This document shows, one piece after another, positions 36,551-44,584 of a stretch of 64,000 nucleotides of DNA. Within the stretch, counting starts at the first letter, position 1. Each line of letters opens with the position of its first letter. Under the pieces are notes generated by a model, which ran no database searches, was not told the DNA's origin, and saw only the letters and a list, made by a program, of their open reading frames with translations. This DNA is from Pseudomonas neuropathica (GTDB taxonomy: Bacteria > Pseudomonadota > Gammaproteobacteria > Pseudomonadales > Pseudomonadaceae). Location: contig NZ_JACOPX010000008.1 in the NCBI RefSeq assembly GCF_015461835.1, positions 186,001-250,000 of the forward strand, read 5' to 3'. A program made the translations under genes and the position numbers.

Positions 36551-37006
36551 TCAGGCTGTGGTGTTGACCACGTTGCCGCTGGTGGAGCCCTGGGACATTT
36601 CCTTGAGCAATGCCGCCGCGACCTCCATGAGTGCGCCGCTGGTCTGCGCGATCTGACCCTGAATGGACATCACCGCCTGCGACTTGGCCTCAGGCGTCGG
36701 ATAGCTCGCAGCCTGAGCCGCCGCCAGTTGCTGTTGCTGCTCCTGCAGTTGCTTCTGCAACTCCTTCATCCGCTTGAGCAGCATTTTCACGGTGACATTC
36801 AGACTGTCGCCGCTGTCCGCGCTATCGGCCTGGCTGGCTTCTTGCGCAGGGCCGCCAGTCCTGACTTGTTTGCTCGGTTCTTTTTCAACGCCCAGCGCCT
36901 CGTCGGAAGCGTCCGCTTCTGCCTGGTTCATTGCATTGATCGTCGCTGCGGTTTTACCGCCGATGGTGACTGTACCCGGGTTTGAAAAACCGATCGTCAG
37001 TGACAT
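36551..37006 (-). CDS. Coiled-coil protein, FlxA-like
   Basis: 151 residues, no signal peptide. The middle (about 68-98) is a Gln-rich coiled coil, VKMLLKRMKELQKQLQEQQQ, followed by IQGQIAQTSGALMEVAAALLKEM. This resembles FlxA-like proteins, but the match is by eye only. The N-terminus (SLTIGFSNPGTVTIGGKTAA) is Gly- and Thr-rich and the linker is acidic. No operon partners. The function is unknown. Confidence 0.6.
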   Translation of the reverse strand: MSLTIGFSNPGTVTIGGKTAATINAMNQAEADASDEALGVEKEPSKQVRTGGPAQEASQADSADSGDSLNVTVKMLLKRMKELQKQLQEQQQQLAAAQAASYPTPEAKSQAVMSIQGQIAQTSGALMEVAAALLKEMSQGSTSGNVVNTTA

Positions 37007-37119
37007 GTGAACTCCCTAATAAAGCGTTTCCCAGAACAACCATCGGCCTCAAGGCCGGTTTCTTTAGCAAAGAATCCCGAGCCGGCAACCGGTTTCATTC
37101 GACAAAAGCCGTAGCCCCT

Positions 37120-37133
37120 TTCGGTGAACCGAA
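37120..37133. promoter_or_regulatory. Candidate AauR-type upstream activating site
   Basis: TTCGGTGAACCGAA is a perfect 5-bp inverted repeat with a 4-base spacer. It matches the TTCGG-N4-CCGAA pattern I recall for the acidic-amino-acid regulator AauR of pseudomonads. It lies about 120 bases upstream of the sigma-54-type promoter. Confidence 0.6.
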
Positions 37134-37249
37134 CGCGAAAGCCTCCAATGTTCGGAAACCCGGATAAACGCTTTGCCCCACCATTTGCAAATTCATAAAA
37201 TCTTGATGTAAATCATCAAGTTAAACATTTTTCCAAAGCAAAGTAGGGC

Positions 37250-37265
37250 TGGTACAGATCCTGCT
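37250..37265 (+). promoter_or_regulatory. Sigma-54-type promoter of the asparaginase gene
   Basis: TGGTACAGATCCTGCT matches TGGCACRNNNNTTGCW with two substitutions and keeps the GG and GC spacing. It lies 90 bases upstream of the start codon. Confidence 0.65.
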
Positions 37266-37316
37266 CCCTAGCCTGCACCCCGAGCATTCAGATCGGCTCG
37301 GGGCGCATCTAGATGA

Positions 37317-38444
<1,128 letters not shown>

Positions 38445-38611
38445 TGGACTTCCGCCCGGTCATTTCTTGATTGGGCACCCTGCACCACTCGCCTGACGGG
38501 CGGGTGGTGCAACGCTCACAAAGCTCTCGCACTTTTCCTACAAAAAACTCGACACGACCTACACCAAATCCGGAAAACCGCTGTCAGAGGATTTTCTTGA
38601 ATTTTAAGCAG
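38445..38611 (+). other. Gene-free region after ansB with a weak hairpin
   Basis: It contains CACCAC ... GTGGTG near 38482-38510, an imperfect GC-rich stem without a clear T-run, possibly the ansB terminator. I see nothing else before the DUF1654 promoter. Confidence 0.4.
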
Positions 38612-38640
38612 TTGCGAAAATGCTTACAGTTAAATACTGT
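38612..38640 (+). promoter_or_regulatory. Sigma-70-type promoter overlapping the SOS box
   Basis: TTGCGA (38612-38617), a 17-base spacer and TACTGT (38635-38640). The -10 box runs into the LexA box, so bound LexA would block RNA polymerase. Confidence 0.65.
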
Positions 38641-38652
38641 ATGCACGTACAG
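38637..38652. promoter_or_regulatory. LexA (SOS) box
   Basis: CTGTATGCACGTACAG fits CTGT-N8-ACAG exactly. It lies 19 bases upstream of the DUF1654 gene start and overlaps the -10 box. Confidence 0.85.
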
Positions 38653-38670
38653 CTTAATAAGGATAACCTC

Positions 38671-38910
38671 GTGGCCACCTCCCCTGATGCTCCTGACGCT
38701 TACGAACGCATAGGCATGCGCGTTCAGAAAATTATCAATTCCCCCACCGCACAGAAAGCCAAAGCCGCACTGATCTTTCGTCTTCCGGACGAGCCGATGG
38801 ACGAGTGGGAGCGCCTGCTTGAGGAAATCGACGAGAACGATAACGTCACCCTCGCTTATCGCGACGACGGTGGCGTGCAGATTTTTTGGGTTGTGCCGAA
38901 GGAAGATTGA
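38671..38910 (+). CDS. DUF1654-like small protein, SOS-controlled
   Basis: 79 residues from a GTG at 38671, chosen for the AAGGAT site upstream; the ATG at 38620 lies above the promoter and LexA box, so it cannot be used. The sequence AYERIGMRVQKIINSPTAQKA ... WERLLEEIDENDNVTL ... VQIFWVVP matches my memory of the Pseudomonas DUF1654 family. The family's function is unknown. endA begins 5 bases downstream, so the two are probably co-transcribed and DNA-damage-inducible. Confidence 0.75.
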   Translation: MATSPDAPDAYERIGMRVQKIINSPTAQKAKAALIFRLPDEPMDEWERLLEEIDENDNVTLAYRDDGGVQIFWVVPKED

Positions 38911-38914
38911 TTCA

Positions 38915-39604
38915 ATGAGTGTCCGCTGTTTTGCTTTGCTGTTGTTGTTTTTCGCCATGGGTGCCCAGGCTGGCGCACCCCGCACATTCACCGAAGCCAA
39001 GAAGGTCGCCTGGAAACTGTATGCGCCGCAGTCCACAGAGTTTTATTGCGGGTGCAAGTACACTGGCAACAAAGTTGATCTGAAGGCTTGCGGTTACGTA
39101 CCGCGCAAAAATGCCAAGCGCGCATCACGCATCGAGTGGGAACACATTGTGCCGGCCTGGCAGTTCGGTCATCAGCGCCAATGCTGGCAGGAAGGCGGAC
39201 GCAAGAACTGCACCCGTTACGACCCGACCTATCAGAAGGCCGAAGCCGATCTGCATAACCTGGTGCCAAGCATTGGCGAGGTCAATGGCGATCGCAGCAA
39301 CTTCAGCTACGGCTGGTTGCCCGTGCAGTCCGGGCAATACGGTTCGTGCCTGACCCAGGTCGACTTCAAGGCGAAGAAGGTCATGCCCCGCCCGTCAATT
39401 CGCGGCATGATTGCCCGCACGTACTTCTACATGAGCAAGCAATACGGCTTGCGCCTGTCGAAGCAGGATCGCCAATTGTATGAAGCGTGGGACAAGACTT
39501 ACCCGGTGCAGGACTGGGAGCGTCAGCGTAATCAGAGCGTCGCGTGCGTGATGGGACGCGGTAATGAGTTTGTCGGCCCGGTGAACATGAAAGCCTGCGG
39601 CTGA
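38915..39604 (+). CDS. endA: Periplasmic endonuclease I
   Basis: 229 residues. Signal peptide MSVRCFALLLLFFAMGAQA. The EndA/Vvn-type beta-beta-alpha-metal fold shows IEWEHIVPAW with the catalytic His and ADLHNLVPSIGEVNGDRSN with the metal ligands, and many Cys for disulfides. It cuts double-stranded DNA in the periplasm. It is the second gene behind an SOS box. A strong terminator follows. Confidence 0.93.
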   Translation: MSVRCFALLLLFFAMGAQAGAPRTFTEAKKVAWKLYAPQSTEFYCGCKYTGNKVDLKACGYVPRKNAKRASRIEWEHIVPAWQFGHQRQCWQEGGRKNCTRYDPTYQKAEADLHNLVPSIGEVNGDRSNFSYGWLPVQSGQYGSCLTQVDFKAKKVMPRPSIRGMIARTYFYMSKQYGLRLSKQDRQLYEAWDKTYPVQDWERQRNQSVACVMGRGNEFVGPVNMKACG

Positions 39605-39619
39605 TTGCAGCGCAGACAA

Positions 39620-39657
39620 TAAAGGCCTCGAACGTGATGTTCGAGGCCTTTTTGTTT
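39620..39657 (+). terminator. Terminator after endA
   Basis: AAAGGCCTCGAAC and GTTCGAGGCCTTT pair over 12-13 bp with a small loop, followed by TTTGTTT. Confidence 0.92.
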
Positions 39658-39887
39658 GCGCCCGGATGACCGACTTGTTGTATCGCCTGTACCCCACCAG
39701 GTTAAGTGACTCGCGAGGTATGCCACGCTCTTTGATCAGGTATCTGCGCAATCTTCATGACGGCTGCCGACTCTCCGGCAATCCAGCCGTAAAAGCCGTC
39801 AGTGGCGGTGTCGACGATTTCCCGGAGAATGTTCTTTTCCATGAACGTCAGCCAATTCAATCGCTTGCCCCGCTGCTGCCATATCAA
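39658..39887 (-). pseudogene. Frameshifted C-terminal remnant of a siderophore-interacting protein
   Basis: One minus-strand frame reads TDGFYGWIAGESAAVMK and the adjacent frame continues LRRYLIKERGIPRESLNLVG then YRRYNKSV. Together they match the C-terminal NAD-binding end of siderophore-interacting (ViuB-type) ferric reductases, which have the pattern WIAGE(S/A)..VR.LRRYL..ERG......GYWR. The break is near 39752. A TGA lies upstream of the fragment and the FAD-binding two thirds are missing. It lacks a normal stop before the endA terminator. A decayed gene. Confidence 0.7.
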
Positions 39888-39911
39888 CTGGCAGAGTCAC
39901 CGCCCGTTCGT

Positions 39912-40280
39912 TTACGGCGTGAGCGGATGCTCGACCAGCACCGACTCAACGTTCTGTTTCTTGGCCTTCACCAACGCTGCATCCACTTGCACCTTACGTG
40001 CTTCAGCTTCAGCCTGAGAGTTGAACGGACCAATCAGAATTCGCGTTTTGCCGCTGCTGTCCTTGATCACCGTAGGCACGAAGGCGTGCTCGATCAGCCA
40101 GCCACTCAGGTCGCTGACAGCCTGTGGCGTTTCACCGCGCACTTCGAGATCCCATTGTGGTGCAGCGGCCGCCGCCGGCGCGGTTACTGCAGCCGATTGT
40201 GGTTTTGGCGCCTCTACATTCCTGCTTTCACCACACCCTGCCAATACCAGTGCCGCGACTACCCAAACCAATTTGCGCAC
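39912..40280 (-). CDS. Lipoprotein with SPOR domain
   Basis: 122 residues. The lipobox VLAGC (residues 12-16) ends the signal peptide, followed by an Ala/Pro linker. A SPOR-type domain covers about 42-118: WDLEVRGETPQAVSDLSGWL ... RILIGPFNSQAEAEARK. SPOR domains bind denuded peptidoglycan at septa. It is likely outer-membrane anchored. It is a single gene. The decayed siderophore-reductase fragment lies just downstream. Confidence 0.85.
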   Translation of the reverse strand: MRKLVWVVAALVLAGCGESRNVEAPKPQSAAVTAPAAAAAPQWDLEVRGETPQAVSDLSGWLIEHAFVPTVIKDSSGKTRILIGPFNSQAEAEARKVQVDAALVKAKKQNVESVLVEHPLTP

Positions 40281-40529
40281 AACGCTTTCCTCGAAATTCT
40301 CAAAGCCGCGATCTTATCATTCATAAATACTTCGCGAGCCCCGCAAAATGGGCACAAAACAACGAGATTGATGCTTGCAGCCTCTGTATAGTTACGCCCT
40401 GGGAATTAATGCCGCTTCTGCGCGTCAGAAAGAGGCACCCAAACCGTGAGACTTCGCACTAATCTATACGTACACCGACCTCTGCACTGTCTGAATCAGG
40501 TGCCCTACAAAGCAATCAAGGAGAAGACC

Positions 40530-40724
40530 ATGCTGATACTCACCCGCAAAGTCGGTGAAAGCATAAACATTGGTGATGACATTACGATCACCATTCTGGG
40601 CGTAAGCGGCCAACAGGTCCGCATTGGCATCAACGCTCCGAAAAACGTTGCAGTGCACCGTGAAGAGATTTACCAGCGCATTCAGGCTGGCCTGACCGCC
40701 CCGGACAAGCCACAAACTCCCTGA
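40530..40724 (+). CDS. rsmA: RNA-binding regulator RsmA/CsrA
   Basis: 64 residues from the ATG at 40530, with an AAGGAG site. It begins [20 protein letters not shown] and continues [24 protein letters not shown], the full CsrA core. The dimer binds GGA motifs in leaders and represses translation of secondary-metabolism and virulence genes. Pseudomonads of this group often have RsmA, RsmE and RsmI paralogues, and this one is closest to RsmA in length and tail. Confidence 0.92.
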   Translation: MLILTRKVGESINIGDDITITILGVSGQQVRIGINAPKNVAVHREEIYQRIQAGLTAPDKPQTP

Positions 40725-40948
40725 GCCAGATCGCAGTCAGTAGCCAGTCCGTTTACCTTGTGGAATGACTGGCTAGAGATTCACGCGCCGTATTGCCATC
40801 CGCTCCCCACTCTGTTGGGCACGGCGCCTGACACGTTTATTGCAATCCCACGCCCCCCCCCTTTCTTACGCCCTTGCCGCCTGATACTACCTGCCATCCC
40901 TTAGACTGGCTGTCGGACATTTCCGATAGAGCGCAGAGAATTCGCCCT

Positions 40949-41404
40949 CTAACCGAATGTCACACCACGCGCCATGCCTGTGGCCGCAATTACCATCAGC
41001 ACCAGCAACAACGCCTCGACATGGCTGATTCCCGCGTACAGCTTCGCGCGCCCGGTATCGATTGCTGCGCCGCGTGCGGAAGCGATCCGCCACTTGACCA
41101 ACGTGATCATCGGGGCGAGTTCTACAATCAGGATCAGCACAAACAGCGTCATCTTCAGATGAAACAGTGGCTGATGAAGATAATAGTCAGTGCCCTTTTC
41201 GAAGCCTCCAAAAGCCCGCATCCCGCCTGTCACCAGCAGAACCAATGCAGAGATTCCCCATAGGTTATCGGCCAGCAAAACGCGCCGGGGCTCACCTGAA
41301 CCGGCAGCAAGGCGACTAAACGCCGCCCCACGCGTCAGTACCGCCCAAAAACCCAAGGCAAATGCCAAGAGATGAACAGCTGCAAGAAACCAATGAACCA
41401 GCAT
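40949..41404 (-). CDS. DUF2214 integral membrane protein
   Basis: 151 residues with four hydrophobic segments (about 1-25, 48-65, 82-102, 126-146). The sequence LVHWFLAAVHLLAFALGFWAVLTR ... NLWGISALVLLVTGGMRAFGG ... YYLHQPLFHLKMTLF is typical of DUF2214, a small family with conserved membrane His residues related to CopD-type proteins. Haem or metal binding is possible. A stand-alone gene. Confidence 0.8.
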   Translation of the reverse strand: MLVHWFLAAVHLLAFALGFWAVLTRGAAFSRLAAGSGEPRRVLLADNLWGISALVLLVTGGMRAFGGFEKGTDYYLHQPLFHLKMTLFVLILIVELAPMITLVKWRIASARGAAIDTGRAKLYAGISHVEALLLVLMVIAATGMARGVTFG

Positions 41405-41961
41405 CGATACCCCCTCATCGCAGAGTTGAAAATCGGCCAGTCAGTAGTAGTTGAAAAAATAAGGATCTGCCTGCGGGGTGTCGCCAGGCTTTCAGGAGAG
41501 ATAGAAAGGAGAGATTTCAGCCAGTTGAGGCAAATCGCAGGCAAAAAAAATCCCAAGCAGCTGATGGAAGCTTGGGATTTAAAAATGCATAAACCGTGGT
41601 GGTGAACGCGGGACGAATGTTACTTAATCCCACGAACAGTAACAACATTTTTTTGATAACTGGCTGGTTAGTAACACTCGTAACCTGTTCAATATCCACA
41701 CTTTTTCAAAGGGCGCTGGCGACGAACGGTGAATCGCCCACCAACTGCCTGACCCGACGACGCAGAAATTCGATCAGAGGCGGGAGGCACGACGAGGACT
41801 TGCGCACGCCATTCAGCAAGGACCGCTAAACGGTGAAGCACGACGCGCAGTGGATCAACGGACCTCGCATGGAATTTCGAATGCCCTGAGATCGACTAAA
41901 CGCGAAGTCCAGCTGGCGCCCTGAGGAGGGTTTTGCAAAAGTTTTGCAAATCGCAGACAAC
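41405..41961. other. Gene-free stretch next to tRNA-Val
   Basis: About 560 bases without a convincing gene on either strand. It holds a strong hairpin at 41543-41581 with no gene before it, and a GCAAAA-G-TTTTGC palindrome at 41935-41947 near the tRNA 3' side. Short open frames look random. It could be the scar of a lost element, but no integrase remnant or duplicated tRNA end was found. Confidence 0.5.
41543..41581 (-). terminator. Orphan terminator hairpin
   Basis: On the minus strand AAATCCCAAGC / GCTTGGGATTT is a perfect 11-bp stem followed by eight T in all. No minus-strand gene stands immediately before it, only tRNA-Val 440 bases upstream, which has its own terminator. Confidence 0.75.
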
Positions 41962-41993
41962 AAAAAAGGGCCCACCTTTCGGTGAGCCCTTCT
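41961..41993 (-). terminator. Terminator after tRNA-Val(GAC)
   Basis: On the minus strand AAGGGCTCACC-GAAA-GGTGGGCCCTT (one mismatch) is followed by TTTTG. It lies 28 bases downstream of the tRNA. Confidence 0.85.
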
Positions 41994-42020
41994 AGACCGC
42001 CCAGCAGAGCGGATTTTGTT

Positions 42021-42097
42021 TGGTAGGCGCGATTGGACTCGAACCAACGACCCCCACCATGTCAAGGTGGTGCTCTAACCAACTGAGCTACGTGCCT
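42021..42097 (-). tRNA. tRNA-Val (GAC) with an acceptor-stem mismatch
   Basis: 77 bases with CCA. The anticodon loop TTGACAT gives GAC. The D, anticodon and T arms are normal. The acceptor stem is AGGCACG opposite CGCGCCT, giving an A5-C68 mismatch where AGGCGCG would pair fully. Confidence 0.92.
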
Positions 42098-42280
42098 GCT
42101 GTGAGGCGGCATTCTACGGAATTCCGGAGGGGTGTCAACACCTTTTTTTCACCTAACCCTATGAATATGCAAAATATTTAATTTCGGCTCGCCGACGCAG
42201 ATTTTCCGGTGGCTGGCGGAGGTTTTTCAACTCGGGTAGGATCGACGCACTCGTAAAATATATTAAACAGAGGCTGCAGG

Positions 42281-43564
42281 ATGGCGAACACCCCTTACCC
42301 AGAGTCTTATTACGCTGCGTCGGCCAATGCCGTACCGCCCCGCCCTGCCTTGCAGGATGATGTGGAGACGGACGTCTGTGTGATCGGCGCCGGGTATACC
42401 GGATTGTCCTCAGCGCTGTTCCTGTTGGAGAACGGTTTTCGCGTCACCGTGCTGGAGGCGGCCAAGGTCGGGTTCGGCGCCTCCGGGCGCAATGGCGGGC
42501 AGATCGTTAACAGTTATAGCCGTGACATTGATGTGATCGAACGCAGCGTCGGGCCGAAGCAGGCGCAACTGCTCGGGCAGATGGCATTCGAAGGTGGCCG
42601 GATCATTCGCGAGCGCGTGGCCAAGTACAACATCCAGTGCGACCTGAAGGACGGCGGCGTGTTCGCCGCGCTGACGGCCAAGCAGATGGGCCACCTGGAA
42701 TCGCAGAAGCGCCTCTGGGAGCGCTTCGGTCATACGCAACTGGAACTGCTCGATCAGCGCCGCATTCGCGAAGTGGTTGCGTGCGATCAGTACGTCGGCG
42801 GCATGCTCGACATGAGCGGTGGGCACATCCACCCGCTGAACCTTGCGCTGGGCGAAGCGGCGGCGGTCGAGTCTCTCGGCGGCACGATCCATGAACAGTC
42901 ACCCGCCGTGCGCATCGAGCGCGGCGCCAACCCGGTGGTGCACACGCCGCAGGGCAAGGTCAGGGCCAAATTCATCATCGTTGCGGGCAATGCCTACCTC
43001 GGTAATCTGGTGCCGGAGCTTGCGGCCAAATCGATGCCGTGCGGCACGCAAGTAATCACCACCGAGCCGCTGGGAGACGAGCTGGCGAAAGCGCTGCTGC
43101 CGCAGGACTACTGCGTTGAAGACTGCAATTACCTGCTCGACTACTACCGCCTCACAGGCGACAAACGCCTGATCTTCGGCGGTGGCGTGGTCTATGGCGC
43201 GCGCGACCCGGCGAACATCGAAGCGATCATCCGCCCGAAAATGCTCAAGGCTTTCCCGCAGCTCAAGGATGTGAAGATTGATTACGCGTGGACGGGAAAT
43301 TTCCTGCTGACCTTGTCGCGCTTGCCACAGGTCGGGCGCCTGGGCGACAACATCTATTATTCGCAAGGTTGCAGCGGCCACGGCGTGACCTACACGCACC
43401 TGGCAGGCAAAGTGCTGGCAGAAGCGCTACGCGGTCAGGCTGAGCGCTTCGATGCGTTTGCCGACTTGCCACACTACCCGTTCCCCGGCGGGCAGTTGCT
43501 GCGCACGCCATTTGCGGCGTTGGGCGCTTGGTATTACGGCTTACGCGACAAATTCGGGATGTAA
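42281..43564 (+). CDS. FAD-dependent oxidoreductase, PuuB-like
   Basis: 427 residues. Dinucleotide-binding motif VCVIGAGYTGLSSALFL near residue 32, then GFGASGRNGGQIVNSYS, and a late NIYYSQGCSGHGVTYTHLAG. These are typical of gamma-glutamylputrescine oxidase (PuuB) and related amine oxidases of the DAO family. It probably oxidises an amine or amino acid to an aldehyde or imine plus H2O2. No puu genes are adjacent, so the substrate stays open. A hairpin terminator follows. Confidence 0.88.
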   Translation: MANTPYPESYYAASANAVPPRPALQDDVETDVCVIGAGYTGLSSALFLLENGFRVTVLEAAKVGFGASGRNGGQIVNSYSRDIDVIERSVGPKQAQLLGQMAFEGGRIIRERVAKYNIQCDLKDGGVFAALTAKQMGHLESQKRLWERFGHTQLELLDQRRIREVVACDQYVGGMLDMSGGHIHPLNLALGEAAAVESLGGTIHEQSPAVRIERGANPVVHTPQGKVRAKFIIVAGNAYLGNLVPELAAKSMPCGTQVITTEPLGDELAKALLPQDYCVEDCNYLLDYYRLTGDKRLIFGGGVVYGARDPANIEAIIRPKMLKAFPQLKDVKIDYAWTGNFLLTLSRLPQVGRLGDNIYYSQGCSGHGVTYTHLAGKVLAEALRGQAERFDAFADLPHYPFPGGQLLRTPFAALGAWYYGLRDKFGM

Positions 43565-43593
43565 AAAAGGGCCGCTGAACAGCGGCCCTTCTT
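43565..43593. terminator. Bidirectional terminator
   Basis: AAGGGCCGCT / AGCGGCCCTT is a perfect 10-bp stem with loop GAAC and an upstream A-run. It separates the convergent oxidoreductase and xdhC genes. Confidence 0.9.
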
Positions 43594-43611
43594 ATTCAAC
43601 ACTGAACGGAT

Positions 43612-44583
43612 TCAGAGTTGGTCTCGGGCAATCCCGCTACGGATTCGCAGGATATCCGCCAGCACCGCCAAGGCAATTTCCGCTGGCGTCTTGCTGCCGA
43701 GGTTAAGACCGATCGGCGCATGAATCCGCGCCAACTCCGCCTCGCCCAAGCCGCCAATCCGACGCAAACGCTCGAAGCGCTTCTGTGACGTCTGCAGCGA
43801 GCCCATCACGCCAATGTAGAACGCTTCGGTGCGCACCGCTTCCATCATCGCCAGGTCATCGATACGCGGATCGTGAGTGAGCGCTACGACTGCGGTATCA
43901 CGATGACAGCCACCGTCAGCAATAAACACCGACGGCAACTGCCGACGAATCTCCACGCCATCCAGCACCACGCCTTCAAGCACCTCGTCACGCGGATCGC
44001 AGAGAATCACTTCAAAGCCGAGACCGACCGCAAACTCGGCGCACGCCTGCGCCACACTGGAATACCCGGCGAGCAACAAACGCTGCGCCGCGCCGACACG
44101 AACGCGCACCCGATCAATCTCACGCTCGATCCGCGCGCCCTGCTCGCGATCAGCGAACAGACTGCGTGCACCGCTGGCCAGATCGACCTCGCGAATCAAG
44201 CGGCGCTGACCGAGCAGCGCCGACTCCAATTCACGCAGATGCGCCTGTACCTCGCAGTCGGCGTCAAATTTCTCTACCAGCACATCGAGAATGCCGCCAC
44301 AAGGCAGGCTGACCCGCGAGCGCGGATCATCACCCTCCCCATATCGCACGACGTTGACCGCATCAAGAAACGCCCCTTCGGCGACGCGCTCAAGGAAATC
44401 TTCCTCGACGCAACCGCCGGACAGCGAGCCGATCCACTGTCCGCCATCGTTCACCGCCAGCAGCGAACCCGGCGCACGTGGTGCCGAACCATAAGTCGTC
44501 AGCACGGTGCAGAGCCAGATACGCTGCCCCGCCACCGACCACTCCAGCGCGCGGCGCACCACTTGTAGATCAAGATGCTGCAT
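43612..44583 (-). CDS. XdhC-family molybdenum-cofactor chaperone
   Basis: 323 residues from the ATG at 44583, 1 base after the cytochrome stop; the longer frame is unsupported. XdhC-type marks: TTYGSAPRAPGSLLAV, SLSGGCVEEDF, and the C-terminal Rossmann part VALTHDPRIDDLAM, then GLNLGSKTPAEIALAVLADI. XdhC proteins load sulfurated Mo cofactor into xanthine-oxidase-type enzymes. It is the last gene of the molybdenum hydroxylase operon. Confidence 0.92.
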   Translation of the reverse strand: MQHLDLQVVRRALEWSVAGQRIWLCTVLTTYGSAPRAPGSLLAVNDGGQWIGSLSGGCVEEDFLERVAEGAFLDAVNVVRYGEGDDPRSRVSLPCGGILDVLVEKFDADCEVQAHLRELESALLGQRRLIREVDLASGARSLFADREQGARIEREIDRVRVRVGAAQRLLLAGYSSVAQACAEFAVGLGFEVILCDPRDEVLEGVVLDGVEIRRQLPSVFIADGGCHRDTAVVALTHDPRIDDLAMMEAVRTEAFYIGVMGSLQTSQKRFERLRRIGGLGEAELARIHAPIGLNLGSKTPAEIALAVLADILRIRSGIARDQL

Positions 44584-44584
44584 G

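Noticed and set aside
40853..40861. Run of nine C after rsmA
   Set aside because: A homopolymer outside any gene or promoter I can recognise. Phase variation cannot be argued without a nearby reading frame.
41596..41829. A 77-codon plus-strand frame near tRNA-Val
   Set aside because: No ribosome-binding site, odd composition and no recognisable fold; not enough to call a gene or an integrase remnant.
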